A stretch of DNA of 41,992 nucleotides, from the NCBI GenBank assembly GCA_036505635.1, contig DASXTC010000029.1, forward strand, positions 1-41,992, written 5' to 3'. Source of the DNA: DASXTC01 sp036505635. GTDB taxonomy: Bacteria > Acidobacteriota > Polarisedimenticolia > JACPZX01 > DASXTC01. This document shows positions 26,054 through 34,038 of the stretch, piece by piece (position 1 is the first letter of the stretch; each line of letters opens with the position of its first letter). Made by a program: the position numbers and the translations under genes. The notes under the pieces are model-generated. The model was not told the DNA's origin, did not search any database, and saw only the letters and a list, made by a program, of their open reading frames with translations.

Positions 26054-26425
26054 ATGGCCGGCGCGGCGAACGACTTCGATCGTCTGGATCTGTACGCCAC
26101 GCTGACCGAGCTCACCCGCGTGGTCTACGGCCTCGAGGATCGGTTCCCGCAGGATGAGCTGCCGATCCTCTACAGCCGGCTGAGGGCGTCGATGGTCGAG
26201 GTGGGCGCCAGGCTCGCCGCCGGCTTCGGACGCGACGGCCTGGACGCCAACGGCGCTCTCTCGGAGGAGACGGTGCGGCAGGTGAGGGCGGGGCTCAGCG
26301 AAGTGCGTCACTACATTCTCACGTCCGCCTCGCAGTTCTTCCTCGACCCGTCGCACGTGAAAAGCTTCGAGGACCTCTACGAGAAGGCCCGCCTCGCCCT
26401 GACCGCCGGGACGCGGGCGCCCTGA
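26054..26425 (+). CDS. Four-helix-bundle protein (S23/IVP-like)
   Basis: The 123-residue, all-helical product resembles the bacterial four-helix-bundle family first noted as 23S rRNA intervening-sequence proteins. Its pattern (YGLEDRFPQDELPILYSRLRAS, then RLAAGFGR, then a last helix pair) parallels that family's '..FP..E...L..QLR.A......A.GFGR'. It has none of the histidine or cysteine motifs of QueD, so it is not the missing 6-carboxytetrahydropterin synthase. AGGAG at 26042-26046 precedes the ATG by 7 bases. It sits between queE and queC in the same orientation with short gaps; any role in queuosine synthesis is unproven. Confidence 0.82.
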   Translation: MAGAANDFDRLDLYATLTELTRVVYGLEDRFPQDELPILYSRLRASMVEVGARLAAGFGRDGLDANGALSEETVRQVRAGLSEVRHYILTSASQFFLDPSHVKSFEDLYEKARLALTAGTRAP

Positions 26426-26441
26426 GAGCGGGGGAGTGGCG

Positions 26442-27131
26442 ATGAACGCGGGGGCGGTGCCCAGGGCGATCGTGCTGGTGAGCGGGGGAATGGACTCGTG
26501 CGTCACGGCGGCGATCGCCGCCGGTGAATCCCGGCCGGCGTTCCTGCACGTGAGCTACGGCCAGCTCACCGAGGGCAAGGAGAGAGCCTGTTTCCTGGAG
26601 CTGGCCGATCATTTCGGGGTGACCGACCGGCTCGAGGCCCGTCTCGACCACATGAAGGCGATCGGCGGCTCCAGCCTCACGGACGCTTCGATACCGGTTC
26701 CGCCCGCCGACCTGACGCGCCGGGACGTCCCTGCCACCTATGTACCGTTCCGCAACGCGCAGCTTCTGGCGATCGCCACGGCATGGGCCGAAGTGCAGGG
26801 CGCGACGCGCATCTACATCGGCGCGGTGGAGGAGGACTCCACGGGCTATCCCGACTGCCGGCGCGCGTTCTGCGATGCCTTCGAAAGGCTGATCGAGGCC
26901 GGCACGCGCCCCGAGACCTCAATCACGATCCGGACGCCCGTGATCCGGATGAAGAAGAGCGCCATCGTCGCGCTCGGCGTCGAGCTGGGCGCCCCCTTCC
27001 ACCTCACGTGGTCATGCTACCAGGCCCAGGAGATCGCCTGCGGGACGTGCGATTCGTGCGCGCTCCGCCTGCGGGCGTTCGCCGAGGCGGGAGTGCGCGA
27101 CCCGCTGCCCTACCGCGCCCGCCCGCGATGA
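26442..27131 (+). CDS. queC: 7-cyano-7-deazaguanine synthase
   Basis: QueC uses ATP and ammonia to turn the carboxylate made by QueE into the nitrile preQ0. The 229-residue product has the PP-loop SGGMDS near residue 15 and a C-terminal zinc group (CYQAQEIACGTCDSC). I chose the ATG at 26442, where GGGGAG lies 5 bases upstream, over the GTG at 26436. Its stop overlaps the queA ATG by 4 nt. Confidence 0.95.
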   Translation: MNAGAVPRAIVLVSGGMDSCVTAAIAAGESRPAFLHVSYGQLTEGKERACFLELADHFGVTDRLEARLDHMKAIGGSSLTDASIPVPPADLTRRDVPATYVPFRNAQLLAIATAWAEVQGATRIYIGAVEEDSTGYPDCRRAFCDAFERLIEAGTRPETSITIRTPVIRMKKSAIVALGVELGAPFHLTWSCYQAQEIACGTCDSCALRLRAFAEAGVRDPLPYRARPR

Positions 27132-28243
27132 CTCGGGAGTGGCGGGTCGACGACTTCGACTACGCTCTGCCCCCCGATCGGATCGCACAGGAGCCCCTGC
27201 CAAGGCGTGACGCCTCGCGTCTGATGGCCCTGAATCGGAGGACGGGACGGGTGGAGCACCGGCTCTTCACCGACCTGCCGGACCTCCTGGCGCCCGGTGA
27301 TCTCCTCGTGCTCAACGACACGAAGGTGATCCCAGCCAGGCTGCGCGGGCGCAGGTCCGCGCCCGGGACGGGGGGGAGGGTGGAGGCGCTGCTGGTGGAA
27401 CGGCTGGAACCGGAGTCCGGCCGGACCGGTCAGGCCGGCCGCGACCACGAGGCGTGGCTCGCGCTGGTCAAGGGGGCGCGGCGTGAGGGGGACCCGATCG
27501 ACTTCGGCGCGGGGCTGTCCGGCCGCCTCGGGTCGAGGGCAGGGGAGGAGATGTTCCAGCTCGATCTGTGGGCGGGCGCGGAGCGGGGAGATCTCCCCAC
27601 CGCGCTGGAGGCCGCCGGCGCGATGCCGGTGCCCCCCTACATCCGCAGGGAGCCGGGCGACCCGCGCGAGCAGGCTGATCGCGAGAGGTATCAGACGGTC
27701 TTCGCGAAGAGCGCGGGGGCCGTGGCCGCGCCGACGGCTGGCCTCCACTTCACGGGCGAGCTCCTCGAGACGATCCGCGATCGCGGCGTGCGCGTCGAGA
27801 CCCTCACGCTTCACGTCGGCCCCGGCACCTTCCAGCCTGTGCGAGTGGAGCAGGTGCGGGACCATCGCCTGGCACCGGAGCGGTTCGTCATCCCGGAGTC
27901 CGTCGCCCGGGAGGTGCTCGACGCGCGGAAGCGCGGCGGTCGTGTCGTGGCCGTGGGCACCACCGTGACGCGCGCTCTCGAATCGGGCGCGACGAGTTCT
28001 GATCGCAGGGTCGCGGCCGGAACGGGGCGTTGCGACCTGTTCATCCACCCGGGTTACGAGTTCCGCGTCGTGGACGCGATGGTGACGAACTTCCACCTGC
28101 CGCGTTCAACGCTGCTGATGCTGGTGTCGGCCTTCGCGGGCCGCGATTCGGTTCTGGCGGCGTACGCCGAGGCGATCCAGATGGGATACCGCTTCTACTC
28201 GTACGGGGACGCGATGCTCATCCTGCAGGAGACGGTGACATAG
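27128..28243 (+). CDS. queA: tRNA preQ1(34) S-adenosylmethionine ribosyltransferase-isomerase
   Basis: QueA transfers and rearranges the ribosyl group of SAM onto preQ1 in tRNA to give epoxyqueuosine. The 371-residue product has LNDTKVIPARL near 58, APTAGLHF near 200, HVGPGTFQPV, GTTVTRALE and TNFHLPRSTLLMLVSAF, all family hallmarks. A somewhat long Gly/Arg-rich insertion lies at about 75-105. The ATG overlaps the queC stop, and its own TAG shares one base with the tgt start. Confidence 0.95.
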   Translation: MTREWRVDDFDYALPPDRIAQEPLPRRDASRLMALNRRTGRVEHRLFTDLPDLLAPGDLLVLNDTKVIPARLRGRRSAPGTGGRVEALLVERLEPESGRTGQAGRDHEAWLALVKGARREGDPIDFGAGLSGRLGSRAGEEMFQLDLWAGAERGDLPTALEAAGAMPVPPYIRREPGDPREQADRERYQTVFAKSAGAVAAPTAGLHFTGELLETIRDRGVRVETLTLHVGPGTFQPVRVEQVRDHRLAPERFVIPESVAREVLDARKRGGRVVAVGTTVTRALESGATSSDRRVAAGTGRCDLFIHPGYEFRVVDAMVTNFHLPRSTLLMLVSAFAGRDSVLAAYAEAIQMGYRFYSYGDAMLILQETVT

Positions 28244-29382
28244 TGGCGCCGTTCCGATTCGACGTGGTGGCGATCGACCCCACCGGGGCGCGGCGGGGCT
28301 CGCTGTCGACCGCCCACGGCGCGATCGAGACGCCCGTCTTCATGCCGGTCGGGACGTACGGCGCAGTGAAGTCGCTCTCTCCCGAGGAGCTGACCGCCGC
28401 CGGGGCGCGGATCATACTGGGAAACACCTATCATCTGTACCTGAGGCCGGGCCACGAGGTCATCGAGCAGCTCGGCGGACTGCACCGCTTCATGGGCTGG
28501 GACGGGCCTATCTTGACCGACAGCGGGGGATTCCAGATCTTCAGTCTGGCGGCGCTGCGCCGGGTGACCGACGACGGCGTCGAGTTCCGTTCCCATCTCG
28601 ACGGGTCCCTGCACTTTCTTTCCCCCGAGAAGGCCATCGAGGTGCAGCGGGCGCTGGGCTCCGACATCTGCATGGTCCTCGACGAATGCCCGCCGGCCAC
28701 CGCCCCGCGCGAGGCGCTGGCCCGGGCGATGTCGCGGACTACCTCGTGGGCGATCCGGTGCAAGAGGGCCTTCGCGGCGGAAACGCGCGAGTCCGGTGAT
28801 GGCGGCGCGCTCTTCGGGATCGTTCAGGGAGGAGTCGAAGCGGACCTGCGGCTGGAGCACGTCCGGCAGATCGTCGACATCGGATTTCACGGGTATGCCG
28901 TGGGCGGCGTGAGCGTCGGGGAGTCGCCCGGCGACATCCACGCCATCGGGAGGCTCCTGGGCCCGCTGCTGCCCGACCATGCGCCACGGTACATGATGGG
29001 GCTGGGGACGCCGCGGGATCTGATCGAGCTGATGGGTTCGGGGTTCGACATGTTCGACTGCGTGATGCCCACGCGCAACGCGCGCAACGGGACGCTGTTC
29101 ACCTGGAGCGGACCGCTTCACATCAGGAACGAGGCCTTCTCGCGGGATCCGCGGCCCATCGAGGAAGGGTGCCTCTGCTACGCGTGCGCCAGGTTCAGCC
29201 GCGCGTACCTGCGGCACCTGTACCTGTCGAAGGAGATCCTCGGGCACCGGCTCAACACCATCCACAATCTCTCGTTCTATCAGAGCCTGATGAGCGCGGC
29301 ACGCGCCGCCATCGACGAGGGCCGGTACGCCGGCTGGCGGGACCGGGCCCTCGAGCGCCTGGGGCGGGGGGAAGCGGCGTGA
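28243..29382 (+). CDS. tgt: tRNA-guanine transglycosylase
   Basis: Tgt swaps guanine-34 for preQ1 in tRNAs of the Asp, Asn, His and Tyr families. The 379-residue product has TDSGGFQ with the catalytic Asp, FDCVMPTRNARNG with the nucleophilic Asp, the GYAVGG loop and the C-terminal zinc group CLCYACARFSRAYLRHL. The start is GTG at 28243, sharing a base with the queA stop (TAGTG); upstream in-frame ATGs would run deep into queA. It is coupled to the downstream phosphoesterase by a GTGA overlap. Confidence 0.95.
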   Translation: MAPFRFDVVAIDPTGARRGSLSTAHGAIETPVFMPVGTYGAVKSLSPEELTAAGARIILGNTYHLYLRPGHEVIEQLGGLHRFMGWDGPILTDSGGFQIFSLAALRRVTDDGVEFRSHLDGSLHFLSPEKAIEVQRALGSDICMVLDECPPATAPREALARAMSRTTSWAIRCKRAFAAETRESGDGGALFGIVQGGVEADLRLEHVRQIVDIGFHGYAVGGVSVGESPGDIHAIGRLLGPLLPDHAPRYMMGLGTPRDLIELMGSGFDMFDCVMPTRNARNGTLFTWSGPLHIRNEAFSRDPRPIEEGCLCYACARFSRAYLRHLYLSKEILGHRLNTIHNLSFYQSLMSAARAAIDEGRYAGWRDRALERLGRGEAA

Positions 29383-30095
29383 AGCCCCTGCTCTACGTGG
29401 CCGACTCGCACCTGACGCGTGACGACCCCGAGGTGGACAGCTTCATCCGGTTCCTCGAGACGGTGGGGCCGCAGGCCCAGACCCTCTATCTCCTCGGGGA
29501 CCTCTTCAACGTCTGGTTCGGCGAGCCCAGGTTCCGGCTGCCTCATCAGGCGAGAGTCCTCGATGCGCTCGGGAGACTGGCCGGAGCCGGCACCACGCTG
29601 AAGTTCGTCGAAGGGAACCGCGACTTCTCGATCCGGCGCAATCACCTCGGCGCGCCATTCGCCGATGTGGCGACAGAGTCGCTGGTGGAGGAGTACGCCG
29701 GCCGGAGGATTCTGGCGGCGCACGGCGATGAGGTGAACCGAAAGGACCGGCAGTACCTCCTCTGGAAGCGGGTCAGCAAGAGCTTTGCCGTGTATGGCCT
29801 CTTCCGGTGGATGCCGGGCGCCTGGGGCGTCCGCGCCGGGGAGAGCCTGGAGAGGAAGCTCTCCGGCACCAACATCCGACACAAGATCCGGTTCCCCGAG
29901 GAGGAGTGCCGCGCATACGCCGAGGCGGTGTTTCGCGGCGGCTGCACCGAGGCCGTTCTGGGGCACTTTCACGAAGAGCGCGAGATGAAGCTTCCCGGCG
30001 GCACCCTGTACGTGCTTCCCACCTGGCGCGGCCACCATCGGTACCTGGAGTTCCGTGGCGCCGACCCCGGCCGGTTCGTCAACTTCGACCGCTGA
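29379..30095 (+). CDS. Calcineurin-like phosphoesterase, LpxH-type
   Basis: The 238-residue product has the metal-binding motifs of the LpxH group: ADSHL (D-x-H), GDLFNVWFG, GNRDFS, HGDEV and GHFHEE. LpxH hydrolyses UDP-2,3-diacylglucosamine in lipid A synthesis on the inner face of the inner membrane. Length and the GDLF-x-x-W-x-G pattern fit, but here the LpxH 'GDLFE' is GDLFN, so a sister phosphatase with another substrate is possible. It starts with GTG inside the tgt stop and is the last gene of the operon. It converges on the NYN gene with 30 bases between, containing only a 10-base palindrome (30112-30121). Confidence 0.82.
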   Translation: MKPLLYVADSHLTRDDPEVDSFIRFLETVGPQAQTLYLLGDLFNVWFGEPRFRLPHQARVLDALGRLAGAGTTLKFVEGNRDFSIRRNHLGAPFADVATESLVEEYAGRRILAAHGDEVNRKDRQYLLWKRVSKSFAVYGLFRWMPGAWGVRAGESLERKLSGTNIRHKIRFPEEECRAYAEAVFRGGCTEAVLGHFHEEREMKLPGGTLYVLPTWRGHHRYLEFRGADPGRFVNFDR

Positions 30096-30125
30096 ACGGG
30101 CAACCGTGCTCCGCCCGGGCGCGGG

Positions 30126-31265
30126 TCACGCGGAGGGGGACATCCTGATGAGGAATCCATCGTCGATCGGGACGTGCCGATCGGCCGCCTCGATCAGCTC
30201 GCGCGCCGTGGATCCCGGAAACGAGTAGACCTCCACCTCGGGCCCGAGGGTCCTGATCTGCGTCACGAGTGGCGAGAAATCGCCGTCCCCCGAAACGAGC
30301 ACGACGACGTCGAGGTCGGGCGCCAGACGCAGGATGTCGAGCGCCATCTCCATGTCCCAGTCCCCCTTCGATGACCCGTCGTGCCTGACCCTGAGGTCCT
30401 TGCGCCGCACCTCGTAGTTCCTCTGCTGGAGCATCGCCAGGAACCCAGACTGATCGATGTCGCGGTTCTGCACCACGTAGGCGATGGCGCGGATCAGGCG
30501 ACGGTCCCGCGTCGCCACCGACATCAGCGCGGCAAAATCGAGACGCGCGTTGAGCTGGCGCGCGGCGTAGTACATGTTCTGCACGTCCACGAAGAGCCCG
30601 ACGCGGTCCTGGTTGTCTCTGTGGCGCGGCGCCGGCTCGGACGCGCTCCTGCGCCGCTGAGCCATCCCGGAGCGAATGGCGCGCGCCTCCGCGGCAACTT
30701 CCTGCAGGAGCATCACGAGCCTGCGTTCTTCGTCGTCGCGGTCCTGCCGGTCGTGGCCCATCTGGCGATCCTCGCGGATGAGCTGGTCGAGGCGGATCGC
30801 GATCTCCTCGATCCGCCGGGCGATGGACTCCGAAGGCACCGTCCCCGCCGGGGGAGGCGCCGCGCCGTACCGCTCGAGCAACCTCGCCAGCTCCGCGAGG
30901 GTCGTCGCACGCACATCGTCCCCGAGCGCGAAGAGGGCGCGTCCCGCGTCAGCCTCGGGCAGGCGGGAGATCTCCGCGGAAAGCTCCGCCGGCGTCAGGA
31001 CGCCGTAGCGCGCGATCAGGTCCCCGTTGGCTTCGCTGAGCGCCTTCATGACCGAGACGCGGGCCTTCGGTTCCTTCAGGAACTCCGCGACCAGCGCGTC
31101 GAGGATCCGGGCGTCTTCGACAGTCTGGGCCCTCCCGCCGGGAAACTTCAACCGGCACGCGTTGGCGAGCAGGACGAGTCCCGGTCTGTCGAAGGACGCG
31201 CGCAGTGCGACGCGCAGCCCCCCTTCGCCGATTCGCTCGAGCAGGTGGATCCCCTTGACGTCCAT
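30126..31265 (-). CDS. NYN (LabA/DUF88-type) domain protein
   Basis: The 379-residue product ends in a NYN domain (about 221-375), a PIN-like RNase fold. The acidic motifs are in place: GLFVDVQNMYY, GDWDMEMALD and LVSGDGDFSPL. The N-terminal 220 residues are not recognised. They are helical, rich in Arg/Glu and include a likely coiled coil at about 145-200. RNA cleavage or binding is the family expectation. The frame begins at a GTG at 31268, but the ATG at 31265 is favoured by GGGAGGG 6 bases upstream. It shares a base with the stop of the aminotransferase gene. Confidence 0.85.
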   Translation of the reverse strand: MDVKGIHLLERIGEGGLRVALRASFDRPGLVLLANACRLKFPGGRAQTVEDARILDALVAEFLKEPKARVSVMKALSEANGDLIARYGVLTPAELSAEISRLPEADAGRALFALGDDVRATTLAELARLLERYGAAPPPAGTVPSESIARRIEEIAIRLDQLIREDRQMGHDRQDRDDEERRLVMLLQEVAAEARAIRSGMAQRRRSASEPAPRHRDNQDRVGLFVDVQNMYYAARQLNARLDFAALMSVATRDRRLIRAIAYVVQNRDIDQSGFLAMLQQRNYEVRRKDLRVRHDGSSKGDWDMEMALDILRLAPDLDVVVLVSGDGDFSPLVTQIRTLGPEVEVYSFPGSTARELIEAADRHVPIDDGFLIRMSPSA

Positions 31266-32194
31266 CACGGCCCTCCCGCGGGGCCCGCCGCCCCGCCGGA
31301 CATCTCCGCGACCCGCCGGCGGAAGAGGACCTGGAGCCGCTGGGTGATCGGCCCCCGGCTCCCCGAACCCACGGGGCGTCCGTCCAGGAGCGCCACGGGG
31401 AGGATCTCCCTGGTCGTGCTGGTGACGAAGATCTCGTCGGCTTCGGAGAGATCCTCGGCGCGGTACCGTCCCTGCTCGAACGTCAATCCGCCGCGGGGTC
31501 CGAGCTCGAGGAGCAGGTCGCGCGTGACGCCGCTCAGGATGCCGCAGTCGAGCGAGGGGGTCCGGACGGCGCCGTCCTTGACGAAAAAGACGTTCGTGAG
31601 AGTCCCCTCCGCGAGAAAGCCAGCGGTGTTGCAGAGGATCGCCTCAGCGGCGCCCGCGTCCTTGGCTTGCTGGGCGGCGAGGATGTTGTTGAGCAGATTC
31701 GTGGACTTGATGCGCGGATCGAGCGCCTCGATCGGGTTGCGTCTCACGCCCGCGACGATGGCGGCGATCCCGATCTCGCGGTCCTCGATCGGGACCGGCT
31801 TGAGAAAGCGCGCGAGGATGACCAGGGTGGGCCGGGGACACAGGTCGGGATCGTACCCGAGCGGGCCCGGCCCTCGCGTGGTCATGATCCGGATGGCGAA
31901 TTCGCCGGCCCCGCCCGCGCCGCGGACGGCGGCCAGGGTGCGGTCGATCTCTCCCGCGAGGTCGAGACGGCTCCAGGGCAGACGGAGTCGTATCGCGGCG
32001 GCGGATCGCTCGAGACGCTCGAGGTGCCGTTCCACGAGGAATGGACGGCCGTCGTAGGTACGCACCGTCTCGTAGACGCCGTCCCCATAGAGGAACCCGT
32101 GATCGTTGACGGACACGGTGGCGCGGTCCAGCGGCGCGATGGATCCGTTGACGTTGGCGAACTCTCCGTCGCTCATCGCGTGATCGATTCCCAT
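31265..32194 (-). CDS. Class IV PLP aminotransferase (D-Ala aminotransferase / ADC lyase / IlvE group)
   Basis: The 309-residue product is a fold-type IV PLP enzyme. VNDHGFLYGDGVYETVR lies at about 29-45, the PLP-binding lysine is Lys163 in DPRIKSTNLLNN, and AILCNTAGFLAEGTLTNVFF follows. The Lys segment resembles D-amino-acid aminotransferase and aminodeoxychorismate lyase more than classic branched-chain enzymes (which read GGNYA), so the substrate is open. The start at 32194 is taken; an ATG at 32176 is an alternative. It is followed directly by the NYN gene (shared TGATG). Confidence 0.85.
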   Translation of the reverse strand: MGIDHAMSDGEFANVNGSIAPLDRATVSVNDHGFLYGDGVYETVRTYDGRPFLVERHLERLERSAAAIRLRLPWSRLDLAGEIDRTLAAVRGAGGAGEFAIRIMTTRGPGPLGYDPDLCPRPTLVILARFLKPVPIEDREIGIAAIVAGVRRNPIEALDPRIKSTNLLNNILAAQQAKDAGAAEAILCNTAGFLAEGTLTNVFFVKDGAVRTPSLDCGILSGVTRDLLLELGPRGGLTFEQGRYRAEDLSEADEIFVTSTTREILPVALLDGRPVGSGSRGPITQRLQVLFRRRVAEMSGGAAGPAGGP

Positions 32195-32210
32195 TGAGGA
32201 TTCCCGACGG

Positions 32211-32240
32211 AACGTAGCAGAGGCGATTCCGATCGGTCAA
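32211..32240 (-). promoter_or_regulatory. Candidate promoter for the aminotransferase/NYN pair
   Basis: TTGACC (32240-32235) with an 18-base spacer and TACGTT (32216-32211) on the minus strand. The -35 is good but the -10 is poor (three of six). The predicted start is within 20 bases of the ATG at 32194, leaving a very short leader. Confidence 0.3.
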
Positions 32241-32255
32241 GATGAGCTGGACGTC

Positions 32256-32279
32256 TGTGATAACATGCGCGGGTATGTT
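32256..32279 (+). promoter_or_regulatory. Extended -10 with overlapping inverted repeat before the CDF gene
   Basis: TGTGATAAC (32256-32264) looks like an extended -10. It overlaps the left arm of a small inverted repeat, AACAT (32262-32266) with ATGTT (32275-32279), 8 bases apart. This could be an operator for a metal-responsive repressor, as CDF genes are often metal-controlled, but both elements are short and could be chance. Confidence 0.28.
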
Positions 32280-32340
32280 CCCCGTCCGTGAAGACATCCC
32301 GGCCGTCGCCACCGACGCGGCCCACCTGGCGTCCTGAAGC

Positions 32341-33249
32341 GTGGGCTCCGGACACCCGCCGAACGGATCGCGCGCCGGCTGCGGCGTGCCGGCGCGCAAG
32401 AGCCTCGGGCTCACAATCGCCCTGACCGCGATCATCATGATGGTCGAAGTGGCCGGGGGAATCTGGGCCAACAGCCTCTCGCTGCTCTCCGACGCGGGTC
32501 ACATGCTGACGGACGTCCTGGCCCTCGGCATGGCCCTCTTCGCCGTCACGGTCGCCTCGTTCCCCGCCACCGCGCGCAAGACGTACGGCTACCATCGCGT
32601 GGAGATCCTCTCGGCGCTCACCAACGGCGTCATCCTGGTGCTGATCGCCCTGGCGATCTTCTATGAAGCCTCGCGTCGCTTCGCGCATCCCGAGCCCGTG
32701 GAAGGGGGCCTCGTCCTGGCGGTCGCGGCGGTGGGGCTGGCGACCAACCTCGCCGGCATGTGGGTCCTCTCGCGCTCCACGGAGAACCTCAACGTCAGGT
32801 CGGCCCGGCTGCACGTCGCCGGCGACGCGCTCTCCTCCGCCGGCGTCCTCCTGGGAGGCATCGTCATCACGCTCACCTCCTGGTACACCATCGACTCGCT
32901 GCTTTCGTTCGCCATCGGCGTCGTGATACTCGCGGGGGCCTGGCGAATCCTGAAGGAAACGGTGGACATCCTGCTCGAGTCGACCCCGGGCGACATGTGT
33001 GTGGACGAGGTCAGCCGCGCCATCAAGGGAATCAGAGGGATCAAGGAGATCCACGACCTGCACATCTGGAGCATCACATCGGGGATGACCGCGCTGTCGG
33101 GGCACGTCATCCTCGATACCCTCGCCCTCTCCGAGTCGGACGACGTGCTAAACCGGATCAAGGAGATGCTGCGCGAACGCTTCAGCATCGAGCACACCAC
33201 GATCCAGATCGAGTCGGAAAGCTACACCGAGGTCGGAGAGGTTCACTGA
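32341..33249 (+). CDS. Cation diffusion facilitator (CzcD/ZitB-type metal exporter)
   Basis: The 302-residue product has six membrane helices and the paired metal-site motifs of zinc-type CDF exporters: DAGHMLTD (Asp51, His54, Asp58) in helix 2 and HVAGD in helix 5. A cytoplasmic C-terminal domain of about 90 residues includes the DLHIWSITSG segment. It exchanges Zn2+ (or Co2+, Cd2+) for protons. The start is a GTG at 32341 without a clear ribosome-binding site; a GTG at 32386 is an alternative, and Cys14 lies between them. It stands alone between divergent and convergent neighbours. Confidence 0.9.
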   Translation: MGSGHPPNGSRAGCGVPARKSLGLTIALTAIIMMVEVAGGIWANSLSLLSDAGHMLTDVLALGMALFAVTVASFPATARKTYGYHRVEILSALTNGVILVLIALAIFYEASRRFAHPEPVEGGLVLAVAAVGLATNLAGMWVLSRSTENLNVRSARLHVAGDALSSAGVLLGGIVITLTSWYTIDSLLSFAIGVVILAGAWRILKETVDILLESTPGDMCVDEVSRAIKGIRGIKEIHDLHIWSITSGMTALSGHVILDTLALSESDDVLNRIKEMLRERFSIEHTTIQIESESYTEVGEVH

Positions 33250-33271
33250 GGGGCGGCGGCTCCGGCCGGTA

Positions 33272-33997
33272 TCAGTCGCGTCTGAAGTGGGCGCGGTTCC
33301 GCTCGGCCGCGGTGCCCGACCTGTAGGGCGCGGTGTCGATTGCCCGAGGGCGCCCGAAGAACTCCTCGCGCGCCCCCGCGGGATGCCTGGTCCGGTCGAA
33401 GCGGGACCAGAGTGGCAGACCGGGGTACCGTCCGAACCGGTAGGGGGAAGCCGGCTGATAGACCTCACCGGCGATCGAGCCGGGCGATTCGCCGGCCTGG
33501 TAGATGTTGACGATGACCGGAGCCTGTCCTGTCTCGAAATCCTCCGCATGCCGGGAGCCCTGGCGGGGGAGCGGCTCGGCCTCGGAACGGGAAGGGGGGC
33601 CGGCCTCGAGCTCGCCGCCGATCCGGCGCCCCGCAGGGTCCAGGTTCGTGACGTACAGGATCGCCTCGCCCCGATCGTTCATCTGCCGGTAAACCCGGAG
33701 GCCCCCCGCCACCGATCGGGTCTCGACCGCCCCTTCATGCGGCTCGGGCATCAGCGCCGCGAGCAACGCGTCGCTGGCGCCGGCCCCCTTGAGCTCGAGG
33801 ATCGCGTCCACGGTGAGCGCCGGCCGGCTCCGCGCCATCTGGATCTGGCGCAGGATGATCTCCTCGCCGACCCCCGCCTTCAGCAGGGCGGTGATCTGCG
33901 AGATGGACAGGGATTCCGCCGCCGGGACAGGCCCGGTGGCCGGGGCGGCCGCGGGGACCAGGAGGGCCACTGCGAGCAGGAGCGACGTGCCGTTCAT
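33272..33997 (-). CDS. Secreted protein with 'SISQITALLKAGV' repeat helices
   Basis: The 241-residue product has a signal peptide (1-20 or so). At about 31-82, two helix pairs follow the pattern 'lsisqItaLLkaGvgeeiIlrqI ... LtvdaIleLkgaGasdalLaalM', a motif I associate with uncharacterised secreted Acidobacteria proteins. A middle region (RVYRQMNDRGEAILYVTNLD) could form a beta-hairpin. The C-terminus is Pro/Arg/Tyr-rich and looks disordered. The function is unknown. It lies 41 bases downstream of the DUF4388 gene and may be cotranscribed with it. Confidence 0.75.
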   Translation of the reverse strand: MNGTSLLLAVALLVPAAAPATGPVPAAESLSISQITALLKAGVGEEIILRQIQMARSRPALTVDAILELKGAGASDALLAALMPEPHEGAVETRSVAGGLRVYRQMNDRGEAILYVTNLDPAGRRIGGELEAGPPSRSEAEPLPRQGSRHAEDFETGQAPVIVNIYQAGESPGSIAGEVYQPASPYRFGRYPGLPLWSRFDRTRHPAGAREEFFGRPRAIDTAPYRSGTAAERNRAHFRRD

Positions 33998-34038
33998 GGC
34001 TCAATGGTACGCCAAAGCGGGCGACCTCGCCAGCGGGA

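Noticed and set aside
26054..26425. Possible QueD in the queuosine operon
   Set aside because: The protein lacks the His zinc ligands and catalytic Cys of QueD and is entirely helical.
32275..32337. 20-codon open frame before the CDF gene as a leader peptide
   Set aside because: No ribosome-binding site, no regulatory codon run and no attenuator hairpin; likely chance.
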